NCBI GenBank assembly: GCA_002722215.1
Contig: PBKX01000014.1
Coordinates: 34,111 to 75,285 of the forward strand
Source of the DNA: Flavobacteriales bacterium
GTDB lineage: Bacteria > Bacteroidota > Bacteroidia > Flavobacteriales > TMED113
Reading direction: 5' to 3'
Length of the DNA stretch: 41,175 nucleotides
Shown: positions 26,577 through 35,803 of the stretch, one piece after another
How the letters are laid out: each line of letters opens with the position of its first letter
Position numbering within the stretch: position 1 is the stretch's first letter
The notes under the pieces: generated by a model
What the model saw: the letters and a program-made list of their open reading frames with translations, nothing else
Told to the model about the DNA's origin: nothing
Database searches by the model: none
Program-made: the position numbers and the translations under genes

Positions 26577-27872
26577 ATGATATATACTATAATTTCCGCG
26601 GTTTTATTTTTTTTAATTGTCATACTTACTTTAGTGAGTGTTTTATTGTTTGCGAAATCTAAACTTTTGCCATCTGGAGAGGTGACGTTAACAATTAATG
26701 GGCAAGAGAATATCAAGATTAATCCTGGTGGAACGATTTTAGGTACATTGGGAGATAACAAAATTTTTCTTCCATCTGCATGTGGTGGTGGTGGTACATG
26801 TGCTATGTGTAAATGTCAGGTAAATTCAGGTGGTGGTGAAATACTCCCTACAGAGAAACCTTATTTTACTAGAAAAGAAATTCAAGATAATTGGCGATTA
26901 GGTTGTCAAGTAAAAATCAAGAATGATATGGATATCAATATTCCTGACGAGATCTTTGGTATTAAAAAATGGGAATGTGAGGTGGTTTCTAATTACAGTG
27001 TAGCTTCTTTTATTAAAGAATTTGTTGTTAAACTACCAGAGGGTGAAGCACTTGATTTTAAGGCTGGAGGTTATATCCAAATTGATGTTCCAGAAATACA
27101 GGTTCCATATAGTGATATTGATATAGCACCTCACCCAAATGATCCATCGGGGCCTGATAAATTTAAAGGTGAATGGGATAAATTTGATTTATGGAGTTTA
27201 AACATGAAAAATGATGAGCCTGTGTTTCGGGCTTATTCTATGGCGAACCATCCTGCGGAAGGTAATATTGTGATGCTCAATATAAGAATAGCAACTCCAC
27301 CATGGGATAGGTCTAAAAATACTTGGATGAATGTTAATCCGGGAGTTTGTTCCTCATATGTTTATTCATTAAAAGCAGGAGATAAGGTTACAGTTTCAGG
27401 TCCATATGGCGAATTCTTTATTAAAGAAACTGACAATGAAATGGTGTATATTGGTGGTGGTGCTGGTATGGCTCCTATGAGATCACATTTGTTTCATCTT
27501 TTTCATACGTTAAAAACTAAACGGAAAGTGACATTCTTTTATGGTGGACGATCTAAGAGGGAATTATTTTATTTAGATGATTTTAGATCTATCGAAAAAG
27601 AATTTCCGAATTTCAAATTTCATGTTGCATTATCAGAGCCTTTGCCAGAGGATAACTGGATAGAGAAAAAAACTCTTGATGATGAAGGTGATGGTTTTGT
27701 AGGTTTTATTCATGAAACTGTTATTGAACATCATTTTAAATTGCATGAATCTCCAGAAGATATAGAAGTATATTTTTGTGGGCCTCCATTGATGAATCAG
27801 GCCGTTCTCAAAATGTGTGATGATTGGGGTATCCCAGAAGAAAATGTAGATTTTGATGATTTTGGCGAATAG
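26577..27872 (+). CDS. nqrF: Na+-NQR subunit F, NADH dehydrogenase
   Basis: The track begins at 26550 inside nqrE; ATG 26577 (MIYTIISAVLFFLIVILTLVSVLLF) gives the usual N-terminal membrane anchor and 431 residues. A plant-type 2Fe-2S domain follows (ACGGGGTCAMCKC, fourth Cys in RLGCQV), then a ferredoxin-reductase unit with RAYSMAN for FAD and YIGGGAGMAPMRSH plus YFCGPPLMNQAV for NADH. It is the entry point of electrons. The final residues overlap apbE by 17 bases. Confidence 0.98.
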   Translation: MIYTIISAVLFFLIVILTLVSVLLFAKSKLLPSGEVTLTINGQENIKINPGGTILGTLGDNKIFLPSACGGGGTCAMCKCQVNSGGGEILPTEKPYFTRKEIQDNWRLGCQVKIKNDMDINIPDEIFGIKKWECEVVSNYSVASFIKEFVVKLPEGEALDFKAGGYIQIDVPEIQVPYSDIDIAPHPNDPSGPDKFKGEWDKFDLWSLNMKNDEPVFRAYSMANHPAEGNIVMLNIRIATPPWDRSKNTWMNVNPGVCSSYVYSLKAGDKVTVSGPYGEFFIKETDNEMVYIGGGAGMAPMRSHLFHLFHTLKTKRKVTFFYGGRSKRELFYLDDFRSIEKEFPNFKFHVALSEPLPEDNWIEKKTLDDEGDGFVGFIHETVIEHHFKLHESPEDIEVYFCGPPLMNQAVLKMCDDWGIPEENVDFDDFGE

Positions 27873-28830
27873 AATTCTTTTATTTGTATTTTTCACACTT
27901 TTTATATTTTGTCAGCAACATAAAAAAACTTATACAATAAGTGGTTATACCCAAGGCACAACTTATAATATTAAGTATCACCATTTACATGAAATAGATC
28001 CTTCTATAGTAGATGAGTTATTAAGAAATATAGATTTATCAATGTCAACATATATTAATAATTCTACTATTAGTTTATTAAATCAAGGTTACGATATTGT
28101 TTTAGATTCATTAATTTATCAAGTCCTTGATCGATCTATTCAAATTTGTAATGAAACAGGGGGGGTGTTTGATGTTACTATTGCTCCCTTTGTTCAATAT
28201 TGGGGGTTTGGGCCAAATAAAATTGATAAAAATAATGCCCATTATTTTGATTCATCTGAATATTTAGTGGGTTGTGATAAAATATTCTTAACTGAAAATA
28301 AATTAATTAAATCAGATTCTGTTTTAATTGATTTAAATGGAATTGCTCAGGGATTTTCAGTTGATTATCTTAGTAACTTTTTTTCTTCTAAATTAGGTAT
28401 TAACGACTTTATGATTGAGGTGGGTGGAGAGGTTACTTGTGTCGGAGACAATTTAGGTAAAGGGTGGAGGATCGGTGTTGATGAGCCCACAGATAAAAAA
28501 AGAGATTTTGCATTTATTTTAAATTTGAATAATATTTCACTTGCAACATCAGGATCATATCGAAATTATTATTATCGGGATACCATGAGAATCAATCATA
28601 CTATTAGTCCAAAAACATTAAAGCCAACTAGTAATAAGCTCATTAGTTCTACAATCCTATTTAATGACTGCATGAGTGCAGATGCCTATGCTACTGCCTG
28701 TATGTCTTTTGGCTTTAAAGACGCAAAAAATTTTTTAAATAAAAATAATATTATGGGATGTCTTATTTATGTTGAAAATAGCGATACACTTTCTTACTTT
28801 TCACCAGGATTTGTCTCTTTTTTACATTGA
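27856..28830 (+). CDS. apbE: FAD:protein FMN transferase
   Basis: ApbE covalently attaches FMN to Thr in NqrB and NqrC. I place the start at ATG 27856 (the track uses the TTG just before it), giving 324 residues with an N-terminal export sequence (ILLFVFFTLFIFC); the Cys might be lipidated, though the lipobox is poor. Motifs seen: GYTQGTTYNIKY, DVTIAPFVQYWGFGP, IDLNGIAQGFSVDYL, FMIEVGGEV, SGSYRNYY and the metal-binding MSADAYATACMSFG. Position directly behind nqrF fits its role in maturing the complex. A seven-G run lies at 28159-28165. The 3' end overlaps the small convergent gene by 37 bases. Confidence 0.95.
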   Translation: MILANRILLFVFFTLFIFCQQHKKTYTISGYTQGTTYNIKYHHLHEIDPSIVDELLRNIDLSMSTYINNSTISLLNQGYDIVLDSLIYQVLDRSIQICNETGGVFDVTIAPFVQYWGFGPNKIDKNNAHYFDSSEYLVGCDKIFLTENKLIKSDSVLIDLNGIAQGFSVDYLSNFFSSKLGINDFMIEVGGEVTCVGDNLGKGWRIGVDEPTDKKRDFAFILNLNNISLATSGSYRNYYYRDTMRINHTISPKTLKPTSNKLISSTILFNDCMSADAYATACMSFGFKDAKNFLNKNNIMGCLIYVENSDTLSYFSPGFVSFLH

Positions 28831-29000
28831 TCGGCTGTTTCTGCTCCACAGTAACTGCATTTTTCTCCATTTTTATTAAGAAATGGATTATTACTAGCAC
28901 AGGTGCCTGAAAATTTTCCATTCTTCTGTAATAATATCTTAATGCAAAGTCCTCCTAAACCAAGACTTAATAATAAAATTGAAATAATAATTGTATTCAT
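28794..29000 (-). CDS. Small Cys-rich membrane protein, candidate NqrM-like NQR maturation factor
   Basis: A 68-residue protein with one N-terminal membrane span (IIISILLLSLGLGGLCIKILL), a basic stretch, then a Cys cluster: GKFSGTCASNNP, followed by KCSYCG and a fourth Cys in DQCKK (spacing C-x13-C-x2-C-x7-C). Small proteins of this type commonly sit beside apbE/nqrF in Bacteroidetes. The layout, span then SG(S/T)C then three further Cys, resembles NqrM (DUF539), which is needed to install the iron centre of NQR in proteobacteria; Cys spacing differs, so homology is my inference. It is transcribed opposite to nqr, coupled to murB by a 4-base overlap (ATGA). Confidence 0.82.
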   Translation of the reverse strand: MNTIIISILLLSLGLGGLCIKILLQKNGKFSGTCASNNPFLNKNGEKCSYCGAETADQCKKETNPGEK

Positions 29001-29998
29001 ATAATTGTCACTTCTTCTTCCAAGAGAATATTAAATTTTTGATATACGCTTTCTTTAATTTTTTCTGCCAGATTTTTAATTTCTAAACCAGTTGCGTTAT
29101 TGTTATTGATGATAATAAGAGCATGTTTCGCATATACTCCACACGTTTTTTCTTGGTGCCCTTTCCAATTTAATTTTTCAATGAGCCATCCTGCTGGAAC
29201 TTTAATTTTTGACTCTTCAAAGAATGGTATTTCTGGATATTTTTTTTGGAGTGTTTTAAATTGGGGTTTTTCTAGTATTGGATTTTTAAAAAAACTTCCA
29301 GCATTCCCTATTTTTTTCGGATTTGGCAATTTACTATTTCTAATATTAATTATGATTTTTCGAACATCTTCACTTTTTAAATTGGTAGTTGCTATATTGT
29401 CTTTTAATATTTTATAACTAAGGTTGATGCTTTTAATCTTCGTTAGTTTCAAATAGACATTTGTTATTATAAATCTATTTTTTAATTCTTTTTTGAATAT
29501 AGAATCTCTGTATCCAAATCGGCAATCAGATTTATTAAATATAATTTTATCTTTTGTTTTTAAATCAATTGCTTCTAGTTGTTGAAACGTGTCTTTTAAT
29601 TCAGAACCATATGCTCCAATATTTTGGATTGGTGCTGCTCCAACAGATCCGGGTATTAAAGATAGGTTCTCTATACCATAGTAATTATGTTTTGTCGTCC
29701 AGGCTACTAAATCATCCCAGACTTCACCAGCTCCCACTTTGATTTTTACATTTTCTTTATTTTCTGATACAATCTGAATCCCTCTTATTTTATTATGAAT
29801 TACTAGGCCATTAAAGTTTTTTGTAAACAGAATATTGCTTCCTCCACCTAGAATCATTTTTTTTTGTTTGCTTACTCTTTTGTCCTCGAGTAATTTTTGC
29901 AGTTGTTCTTCATTGTCAATAATTTTAAATAAATCAGCCGATACATCTACTTTAAATGTGTTATAATCTAGTAATGATTGAGAATTTATTATATTCAT
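28997..29998 (-). CDS. murB: UDP-N-acetylenolpyruvoylglucosamine reductase
   Basis: MurB reduces the enolpyruvyl group of UDP-GlcNAc-enolpyruvate to give UDP-MurNAc, an early cytosolic peptidoglycan step, using FAD and NADPH. At 333 residues it is of the longer, type I (E. coli-like) form. Motifs: MILGGGSNILFT for FAD, ENLSLIPGSVGAAPIQNIGAYG, the RFGYRDSIFK block with catalytic Arg/Ser region and NAGSFFKNPI with the active-site Ser. The C-terminal Glu lies in the LLEEEV tail. It starts a two-gene unit with the Cys-rich protein; the divergent GT4 gene begins 57 bases away. Confidence 0.97.
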   Translation of the reverse strand: MNIINSQSLLDYNTFKVDVSADLFKIIDNEEQLQKLLEDKRVSKQKKMILGGGSNILFTKNFNGLVIHNKIRGIQIVSENKENVKIKVGAGEVWDDLVAWTTKHNYYGIENLSLIPGSVGAAPIQNIGAYGSELKDTFQQLEAIDLKTKDKIIFNKSDCRFGYRDSIFKKELKNRFIITNVYLKLTKIKSINLSYKILKDNIATTNLKSEDVRKIIINIRNSKLPNPKKIGNAGSFFKNPILEKPQFKTLQKKYPEIPFFEESKIKVPAGWLIEKLNWKGHQEKTCGVYAKHALIIINNNNATGLEIKNLAEKIKESVYQKFNILLEEEVTII

Positions 29999-30055
29999 AC
30001 TGCTAATATAATTTCTTTTGTGTTATTAGACTTTAATTAATGTAATCAAATAAAA

Positions 30056-31129
30056 TTGAAAAAAGTTATTATTTCAGTGACTAATGATTTGACAACAGAT
30101 CAGCGTGTCAATAAAGTGGCTACTTCTCTTTTAAATGCTGGGTTTTCAGTTATTTTATTAGGTGCAGTTTCAAAAAATCATACAGTTTTAAATAATAGAA
30201 AATATACCCTATATAGATTTACGATGTTATTTAAAAAGGGGTTTTTCTTTTATTTAGAATTTAATGTGAGGCTTTTCTTTTTCTTGATGAGACATAGGGG
30301 AGATATTTTTTTATCTAATGATTTGGACACTTTGTGTGCTAATTTTTTAGCTTCTAAATTAAAAAATGTAAAGTTAGTATATGATAGTCATGAGTTGTTT
30401 CCAGAAGTTCCTGAATTGCTAAATAGGCCTGTAGTAAAATTTATTTGGCTTTCGATAGAGTCAATGCTTTTAAAAAGAGTGAGGTATATGTATACTGTTA
30501 GTGAAAGTATAGCGAATTATTACAATGGTAAATATGGTGTAGATATGTCTGTAGTTTCAAATTTTCCTAGACAAAAAAAATCTACTTATAAGATGAAAAA
30601 TAAAAACAAAATTCTTATATATCAAGGAGCTGTTAATAAAGATCGCGGCATTGAATTAATGATTCAGTCGATGAAATATATTGATGCTAAATTATATATT
30701 GTTGGTGGGGGTGATATTTTAGAAGATATGATTACATATGCTAATGAATTAAATCTAATGAGTAAAATTGTATTTTTTGGTAGAGTGTCTTTTGATGCAT
30801 TATTTGATATTACAAAAAAAGCTGACTTGGGTCTTTCTTTTGAGTCAGATACATGTCTAGCATATAGGTATTCTTTGCCTAATAAAATTTTTGATTACAT
30901 AAATGCTGAAATACCTATTTTAGTTAGTGATTTGCCAGAATTTAAAAAGATTATAGATTCTTATCCAATTGGTGAACTCTTGGAGGCGAGAAATGCAAAA
31001 GTGGTCTCAAACCAGATTAATAAACTCCTTGCTATTCCTAGATCAAATTGGTTAGAACATTTATTGCGTGCAAAACAAGAATATTGTTGGGAGGAAGAAG
31101 AAAAAAAATTACTACCGTTTTTTAACTAA
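30056..31129 (+). CDS. GT4 family glycosyltransferase
   Basis: A 357-residue GT-B enzyme beginning at TTG 30056; no ATG fits the conserved N-terminus KKVIISVTNDLTTDQRVNKVA, so TTG is the likely start. The acceptor half has DIFLSNDLDTLCANFLASK and LVYDSHELFPEVPEL; the donor half has ILIYQGAVNKDRGIELMIQS and a late FDYINAEIPILVSDLPE block. This subtype is common in Bacteroidetes surface-glycan biosynthesis, but the sugar is unknown. The 3' end overlaps the opposite-strand GT2 gene by 8 bases. Confidence 0.9.
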   Translation: MKKVIISVTNDLTTDQRVNKVATSLLNAGFSVILLGAVSKNHTVLNNRKYTLYRFTMLFKKGFFFYLEFNVRLFFFLMRHRGDIFLSNDLDTLCANFLASKLKNVKLVYDSHELFPEVPELLNRPVVKFIWLSIESMLLKRVRYMYTVSESIANYYNGKYGVDMSVVSNFPRQKKSTYKMKNKNKILIYQGAVNKDRGIELMIQSMKYIDAKLYIVGGGDILEDMITYANELNLMSKIVFFGRVSFDALFDITKKADLGLSFESDTCLAYRYSLPNKIFDYINAEIPILVSDLPEFKKIIDSYPIGELLEARNAKVVSNQINKLLAIPRSNWLEHLLRAKQEYCWEEEEKKLLPFFN

Positions 31130-32036
31130 TTGCTCTCTTTTCTGTTAAAAAATAACCTAATTTATAACATTGGAGTATTAATATCGAAGGTCTATTGGAA
31201 TATAAATTTTTAATAATCGGGTTCTTGAATACTCTAAAAAATAAAATCATTATTCTATTTAAATAGAATATCGACAGTAATCTATCTATTTTTAATATTT
31301 TAATTTGAGTATTGACTCCTCTATTCTTTTTGGATTGGTGAATCAGATTTTTTAATGCATGTTCAGTATCACTTATAAATTTCCTAGTATTTTTTAAACC
31401 TAAATGATATAAGTGATTCTCAATGTAAACAGGTTTCAGCTTATTCTCAATTATAAATAGTACATCTTCATATCCGTATGAAGAAATAGATTCGTTAAAT
31501 TCAACTTTTTTCATTTCTTTAGTTGAGAATATTTTTTTTTGCATTAAAAAATGATGTGATGAAAAACACTCTTTTTTTCTTTTTGATTCTATTTTTGTGC
31601 CATATTTCCAATGGAGTATTTTATCTTTTTCAGGTTGTTTCTTTAGGTATAATGTGCCTCCATAAAAAATTACATTTTCACACGTATCGTTTTGTTGGAT
31701 TGCTTGAATGTATTTTTTTATAAAAAAATTGTCAGATAACTTGGAATCAGCATCAATGAATAATAGCCATTCATACTGTGCTTTTTTAGCCATTAAATTC
31801 CTAATTCTTGAGCGACCTATATTTTTGTTTAATTTTTCATATTTAACGTATTGAAGACTATTGATTTTTTGGTTTGCGAAAAGCATTGGAGATGCATCTT
31901 CTATACAAATAATTTCAAATTGATTTAATCCATCTTCATGTTGACATAATACATGGATTTTATGTATGAATTCAGATACATTCCAGTTATAACAAGGTAT
32001 TAAAATAGATAAGTTCAATTTATTCTTCACAAACAT
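31122..32036 (-). CDS. GT2 family glycosyltransferase downstream of ftsE
   Basis: A 304-residue GT-A protein: LNLSILIPCYNWNVSEFIHK at the start, CIEDASP near residue 45 and the metal-binding acidic motif in LLFIDADSKLSDNF near residue 95. A conserved SSYGYEDVLFI block follows the catalytic half. No membrane span is obvious. The start overlaps the end of ftsE by 17 bases, so the two are co-translated; in Bacteroidetes I recall a glycosyltransferase near ftsE as a recurrent arrangement, but no functional link is established. Confidence 0.88.
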   Translation of the reverse strand: MFVKNKLNLSILIPCYNWNVSEFIHKIHVLCQHEDGLNQFEIICIEDASPMLFANQKINSLQYVKYEKLNKNIGRSRIRNLMAKKAQYEWLLFIDADSKLSDNFFIKKYIQAIQQNDTCENVIFYGGTLYLKKQPEKDKILHWKYGTKIESKRKKECFSSHHFLMQKKIFSTKEMKKVEFNESISSYGYEDVLFIIENKLKPVYIENHLYHLGLKNTRKFISDTEHALKNLIHQSKKNRGVNTQIKILKIDRLLSIFYLNRIMILFFRVFKNPIIKNLYSNRPSILILQCYKLGYFLTEKRAIS

Positions 32037-32691
32037 GATTTTGTGCGCACCTAATTGTTCTTTTTGGAAAACGATCCATTAAATACTTGTCGTGTGATGC
32101 CATTAGTACTGTTTTTTGTGATGATATATTTTGTAATAATTGAATAATTTCTTCCGACGTCTCTGGGTCTAAATTACCTGTTGGTTCATCAGCCAATATC
32201 AACTCTGGGTTATTTATAAATGCTCTAGCAATAGCAATCCTTTGTTGTTCTCCTCCGGATAATTGATGTGGCATTTTATGACCTTTTGTTGTCATTTTTA
32301 CTAGTTCTAATACTTCGTGTAATCTTTTTTTTATTTTCTTTACATCTTTCCAATCTGTTGCATACATGACAAATAGCAAATTTTCTTCAATTGTTCGGTC
32401 TTCTAGTAGTTGAAAGTCTTGAAAAATAACACCAATTTTCCTTCTTAAAAAAGGAATATCTTTTTCTTTCAGTAGTTTTAAATTGTAATTGACAATATGG
32501 CCATGCCCTTCTATTAATTTTAAATCACCATATAAGGTTTTTAATAAACTACTTTTACCGCTCCCAGTTTTACCAATTAGATATACAAATTCCCCCTTTT
32601 TAATTTCAAAAGATACATCTTTCAGTATTAAATGTTGCCTTTGATATATCTGGGCATTCTTTAATTTAATGATAGATTCAGTTGTGTTCAA
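32020..32691 (-). CDS. ftsE: Cell division ABC transporter ATP-binding protein FtsE
   Basis: FtsE powers FtsX to switch on peptidoglycan hydrolases at the septum. Walker A is IGKTGSGKSS, the signature HQLSGGEQQR, Walker B LILADEPTGNLD and the H-loop MASHD. The track starts at TTG 32724, but that codon lies within the -7 promoter box (TAAATTTG), so it cannot be in the mRNA. The best start is TTG 32691 (MNTTESIIKLKNAQIYQR), giving 223 residues, the usual size, and matching the common N-terminus of Bacteroidetes FtsE. ftsX is not in the window. Confidence 0.93.
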   Translation of the reverse strand: MNTTESIIKLKNAQIYQRQHLILKDVSFEIKKGEFVYLIGKTGSGKSSLLKTLYGDLKLIEGHGHIVNYNLKLLKEKDIPFLRRKIGVIFQDFQLLEDRTIEENLLFVMYATDWKDVKKIKKRLHEVLELVKMTTKGHKMPHQLSGGEQQRIAIARAFINNPELILADEPTGNLDPETSEEIIQLLQNISSQKTVLMASHDKYLMDRFPKRTIRCAQNHVCEE

Positions 32692-32721
32692 TTTAGCTGG
32701 TCTTAGAGTTGGAATTTTACA

Positions 32722-32729
32722 CAAATTTA
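32722..32729 (-). promoter_or_regulatory. -7 element of the ftsE promoter
   Basis: TAAATTTG on the minus strand predicts transcription from near 32717, 26 bases upstream of the proposed TTG start at 32691. It overlaps the track's start codon and so decides against that start. Confidence 0.55.
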
Positions 32730-32798
32730 AATTAAATAAAATAATCTAAAAATGTCATGTTAATTAATTTGTTGAAATATAACACTATCTATACTCGT

Positions 32799-32827
32799 TG
32801 TACATTAAAAAATAAAGTTTATGTTTG
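32799..32827 (+). promoter_or_regulatory. Bacteroidetes promoter for the TPR gene
   Basis: TTG (32799-32801), 18 bases, then TATGTTTG (32820-32827) match -33/-7 consensus. The -7 box ends only 9 bases before ATG 32837, so the transcript should be nearly leaderless. Confidence 0.7.
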
Positions 32828-32836
32828 AAATAAATT

Positions 32837-35803
32837 ATGTGTAATAAATTATTGCTTTTTCTTCTGACCCCACTATTATTATTATCTCAAGATTATAATA
32901 GAGGTTTGTTGTGCTTTTTAGAAAAAGACTATATCTGTGCTAGAGAACAGTTTGGTAACATCGTTAATGATGATAATAATCAAAATCTATTGAATCTAGA
33001 ATATGCACATTATTATCTGTTTTTATCTGCATTGAACCTTTATCACCATGATACAGAGTATTTATACGATGATTTTATAACACAATTTCCATTCAGTAAC
33101 AAAAAGGAGAATGCTATTTTTTTTATGAGTGAATATTTTTTTGAAAAGAAGAAATATAAAGAAGTGGTCAACTTACTTAGTGAGTTAAATCTATATAAAT
33201 TTTTTGGGAACAAGAAGAGTGTTGCATTTTTTTATTTAGGCTATAGTGCTTATAAAATAGAAAATCATGAGTTAGCACAGAATAGTTTTTATGAACTAAT
33301 TGTTGATTTTAATAGTCTATATAGGGAAGATGCAATTTTTTATAATTCTTATATTTTATATCTTCAAAAAAAATTTGAATTAGCACTAGATGGATTTGAA
33401 AGTTTAAAAACAACACAAAAGTATAGTAAGCAGGTTCCATATTTTATATCTAAAACTTTATTTAATCTTAATAAATATGATCAGTTAGTTAATTATTTAA
33501 ATTCGGTATTAAATGATAGTGAGTTAGATTATTATGAGGACTTAGTTTTATTACAGGCACAGTCTTTATATCAACTGCATGAATATGATCCAGCCATTGC
33601 TTATTTTGAAGAATATAAGGAATTAAAGGGAGTATTAACTAGGGATCAGCTATATCAAATCGGTATTGCATATTATAAAAAAGGTCTTTATGGGTTTTCT
33701 ATTAACCACTTAAATAAGATTATCGCTAATGAAAAGGATAGTATTGCACAATATGCGTTTTATTATTTAGGGGATAGTTATAAAAGAATAGAAAACAGAA
33801 CTGAAGCTATGAATGCATTTCGTTCAGCATCCTTATTAAATATGGATTCTTTAATTCAGCATGATGCATTTTACCAATTTGTTATATTGTGCTATGAAAA
33901 TCCAAGTCCATTATATGGTGCTCATGAATATTTGTTAAAATTTTTAAATACATATCCTGATTCTGAATATGTCGGGGAGATATATAATTGTTTAGCTAAT
34001 CTCCATTTAAATACTCGCAATTATGATGAGGCGATAAATATTTTAGAAGAAAGTAATTTTATCGACCAAGGGGTTAAGGAACAGTATCAAAAAATATGCT
34101 TTCATAAAGGTGTACAATTATATAATGATGGACTATATGAAGATGCGGTTACTTATTTTAATAAATCTATAAGTGTAGGAGAGAAAAATCAGTTATTTTA
34201 TGATGCATATTATTGGCAAGGGGAGTCTTATTATCATTTAAACATGTTTCAAGACGCTTTACTGTCATATGAAAAAGTATATCAAAATAATGATTTCTAT
34301 AGAAAAAGCTTTTACTCTAGAGCTTATTGCTATCTTAAAATAAAAGATTATCAAAATTCTATTTTAGCTTTTAAAAAAGCTATTAATTATAATAAAGAGC
34401 ACACTGTATTGTATGACGCTTATCTTAGAATAGCAGACAATTATTTTTCTTTAATGGAATATGATTCATCAATTCATTATTACACTAAAGCGCTCAATTT
34501 GACAGGATTGGAAGATGATTATGCAACCTATCAGAAGAGTACCGCTTTTGTTTTATTAGGGGATTATAGTGATGCTATTGCATCATTTACGAATTTAATT
34601 AATAATTTCCCATCTTCTAATTATTTAGATGACGCAATTTTTGATTTAGGGAATGTCTATATATTATCAAAAAATTTTGATTTAGCTGTTAATCAATTTA
34701 CTACTATACTTAGATCTTTCCAAAATAGTTTATTTTATTCTTCTTCAAAATTGAAATTGGGCTTAGTTTATTATATGCAGGAGAAAGATAATGAGGCAAT
34801 TGAGATGTTAGAGAGTGTGCTTGTTGAATTTGCTGGCACCAATACTGCCGAGGAAGCTTTGGTTATTATTAAGAATATTTATAATGAAATGGGGCAGACT
34901 AGCAAATTTATAGAATTAATAAAGGATATTGATCATGATTATACTAAATCAGAATTAGACTCTTCAATGTATTTTTCTGCTGAATTACAATATGTGCAAC
35001 AGAATTATGATAATGCTATTTCTTCTTTCAGTTCATATTTGGAGTATTATCCTAAAGGTCTTTTTTCGTTAGAATCTTATTATTATTTGTATAAATCCTA
35101 TGAGCTTTCTGGGGACTTAGCAAATGCCATTTCAATTTTAACTAACATTGTTAATGAGACAGAAAATAAATATACAGTTGAAGGACTATTAAGCTTGGGA
35201 AATATGAGCTATCAATTAGAAAAATATATTTCTTCCGAAATGTATTTTTCTAAATTATTAAACATGGGTTCTTCAATTAATATTAGGAAAGATGCAATCA
35301 TGGGATTGTTAGAGTCTAAGTTTAATTTATACAAATACAATGAGATTATTAATGATATATCTGATTTAGTTAAAGGTGAACTTTTTTCGGGAAAAGAGCA
35401 GCTTAGGGTATGCTATTTGAAAGCCTATTCTTTATATAAGTTAAATAAAACTAAAGAGTCTTTGGTGGAGTTTCAGTGGTTAATAAATAATACAGACGGT
35501 GAGTTAAAAGCAGAGTCATATTATTATTCGGCACAACTTTTGTATAATGACCAAAACTATAAAGAATCTCAAAAAAACATATTTGAATTAATTAACGATC
35601 TTCCAACTTATCAATTTTGGGTTCAAAAATCCCTTGTATTACTTTCAAAAAATTACATCATGCAAGAGGATATGTTTCAGGCTCAACATGTTTTAAATGA
35701 ATTAGAAAAGAAATGTAATAATGAAGAGATCTTGTCGGATTTAAGGCTGGTTTTGAGTAATTATTTTCCCAGTAAAGAGGATTCAATAATAGATAATAAA
35801 TGA
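32837..35803 (+). CDS. Large exported tetratricopeptide-repeat protein
   Basis: A 988-residue protein with a signal peptide (MCNKLLLFLLTPLLLLSQ) and TPR-type helical repeats along almost the entire chain, for example YLGYSAYKIENHELAQNSFY, YYLGDSYKRIENRTEAMNAF, YYWQGESYYHLNMFQDALLSY and AIFDLGNVYILSKNFDLAVNQF. I estimate more than fifteen units. It should be periplasmic and act as a scaffold or partner-binding solenoid. It has its own promoter. Its TGA stop overlaps the ATG of the outer-membrane barrel gene by 4 bases, a strong sign that the two products work together. No enzymatic domain is visible. Confidence 0.92.
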   Translation: MCNKLLLFLLTPLLLLSQDYNRGLLCFLEKDYICAREQFGNIVNDDNNQNLLNLEYAHYYLFLSALNLYHHDTEYLYDDFITQFPFSNKKENAIFFMSEYFFEKKKYKEVVNLLSELNLYKFFGNKKSVAFFYLGYSAYKIENHELAQNSFYELIVDFNSLYREDAIFYNSYILYLQKKFELALDGFESLKTTQKYSKQVPYFISKTLFNLNKYDQLVNYLNSVLNDSELDYYEDLVLLQAQSLYQLHEYDPAIAYFEEYKELKGVLTRDQLYQIGIAYYKKGLYGFSINHLNKIIANEKDSIAQYAFYYLGDSYKRIENRTEAMNAFRSASLLNMDSLIQHDAFYQFVILCYENPSPLYGAHEYLLKFLNTYPDSEYVGEIYNCLANLHLNTRNYDEAINILEESNFIDQGVKEQYQKICFHKGVQLYNDGLYEDAVTYFNKSISVGEKNQLFYDAYYWQGESYYHLNMFQDALLSYEKVYQNNDFYRKSFYSRAYCYLKIKDYQNSILAFKKAINYNKEHTVLYDAYLRIADNYFSLMEYDSSIHYYTKALNLTGLEDDYATYQKSTAFVLLGDYSDAIASFTNLINNFPSSNYLDDAIFDLGNVYILSKNFDLAVNQFTTILRSFQNSLFYSSSKLKLGLVYYMQEKDNEAIEMLESVLVEFAGTNTAEEALVIIKNIYNEMGQTSKFIELIKDIDHDYTKSELDSSMYFSAELQYVQQNYDNAISSFSSYLEYYPKGLFSLESYYYLYKSYELSGDLANAISILTNIVNETENKYTVEGLLSLGNMSYQLEKYISSEMYFSKLLNMGSSINIRKDAIMGLLESKFNLYKYNEIINDISDLVKGELFSGKEQLRVCYLKAYSLYKLNKTKESLVEFQWLINNTDGELKAESYYYSAQLLYNDQNYKESQKNIFELINDLPTYQFWVQKSLVLLSKNYIMQEDMFQAQHVLNELEKKCNNEEILSDLRLVLSNYFPSKEDSIIDNK

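Noticed and set aside
29100-29742. Two plus-strand ORFs (105 and 62 aa)
   Set aside because: Shadows of murB on the minus strand.
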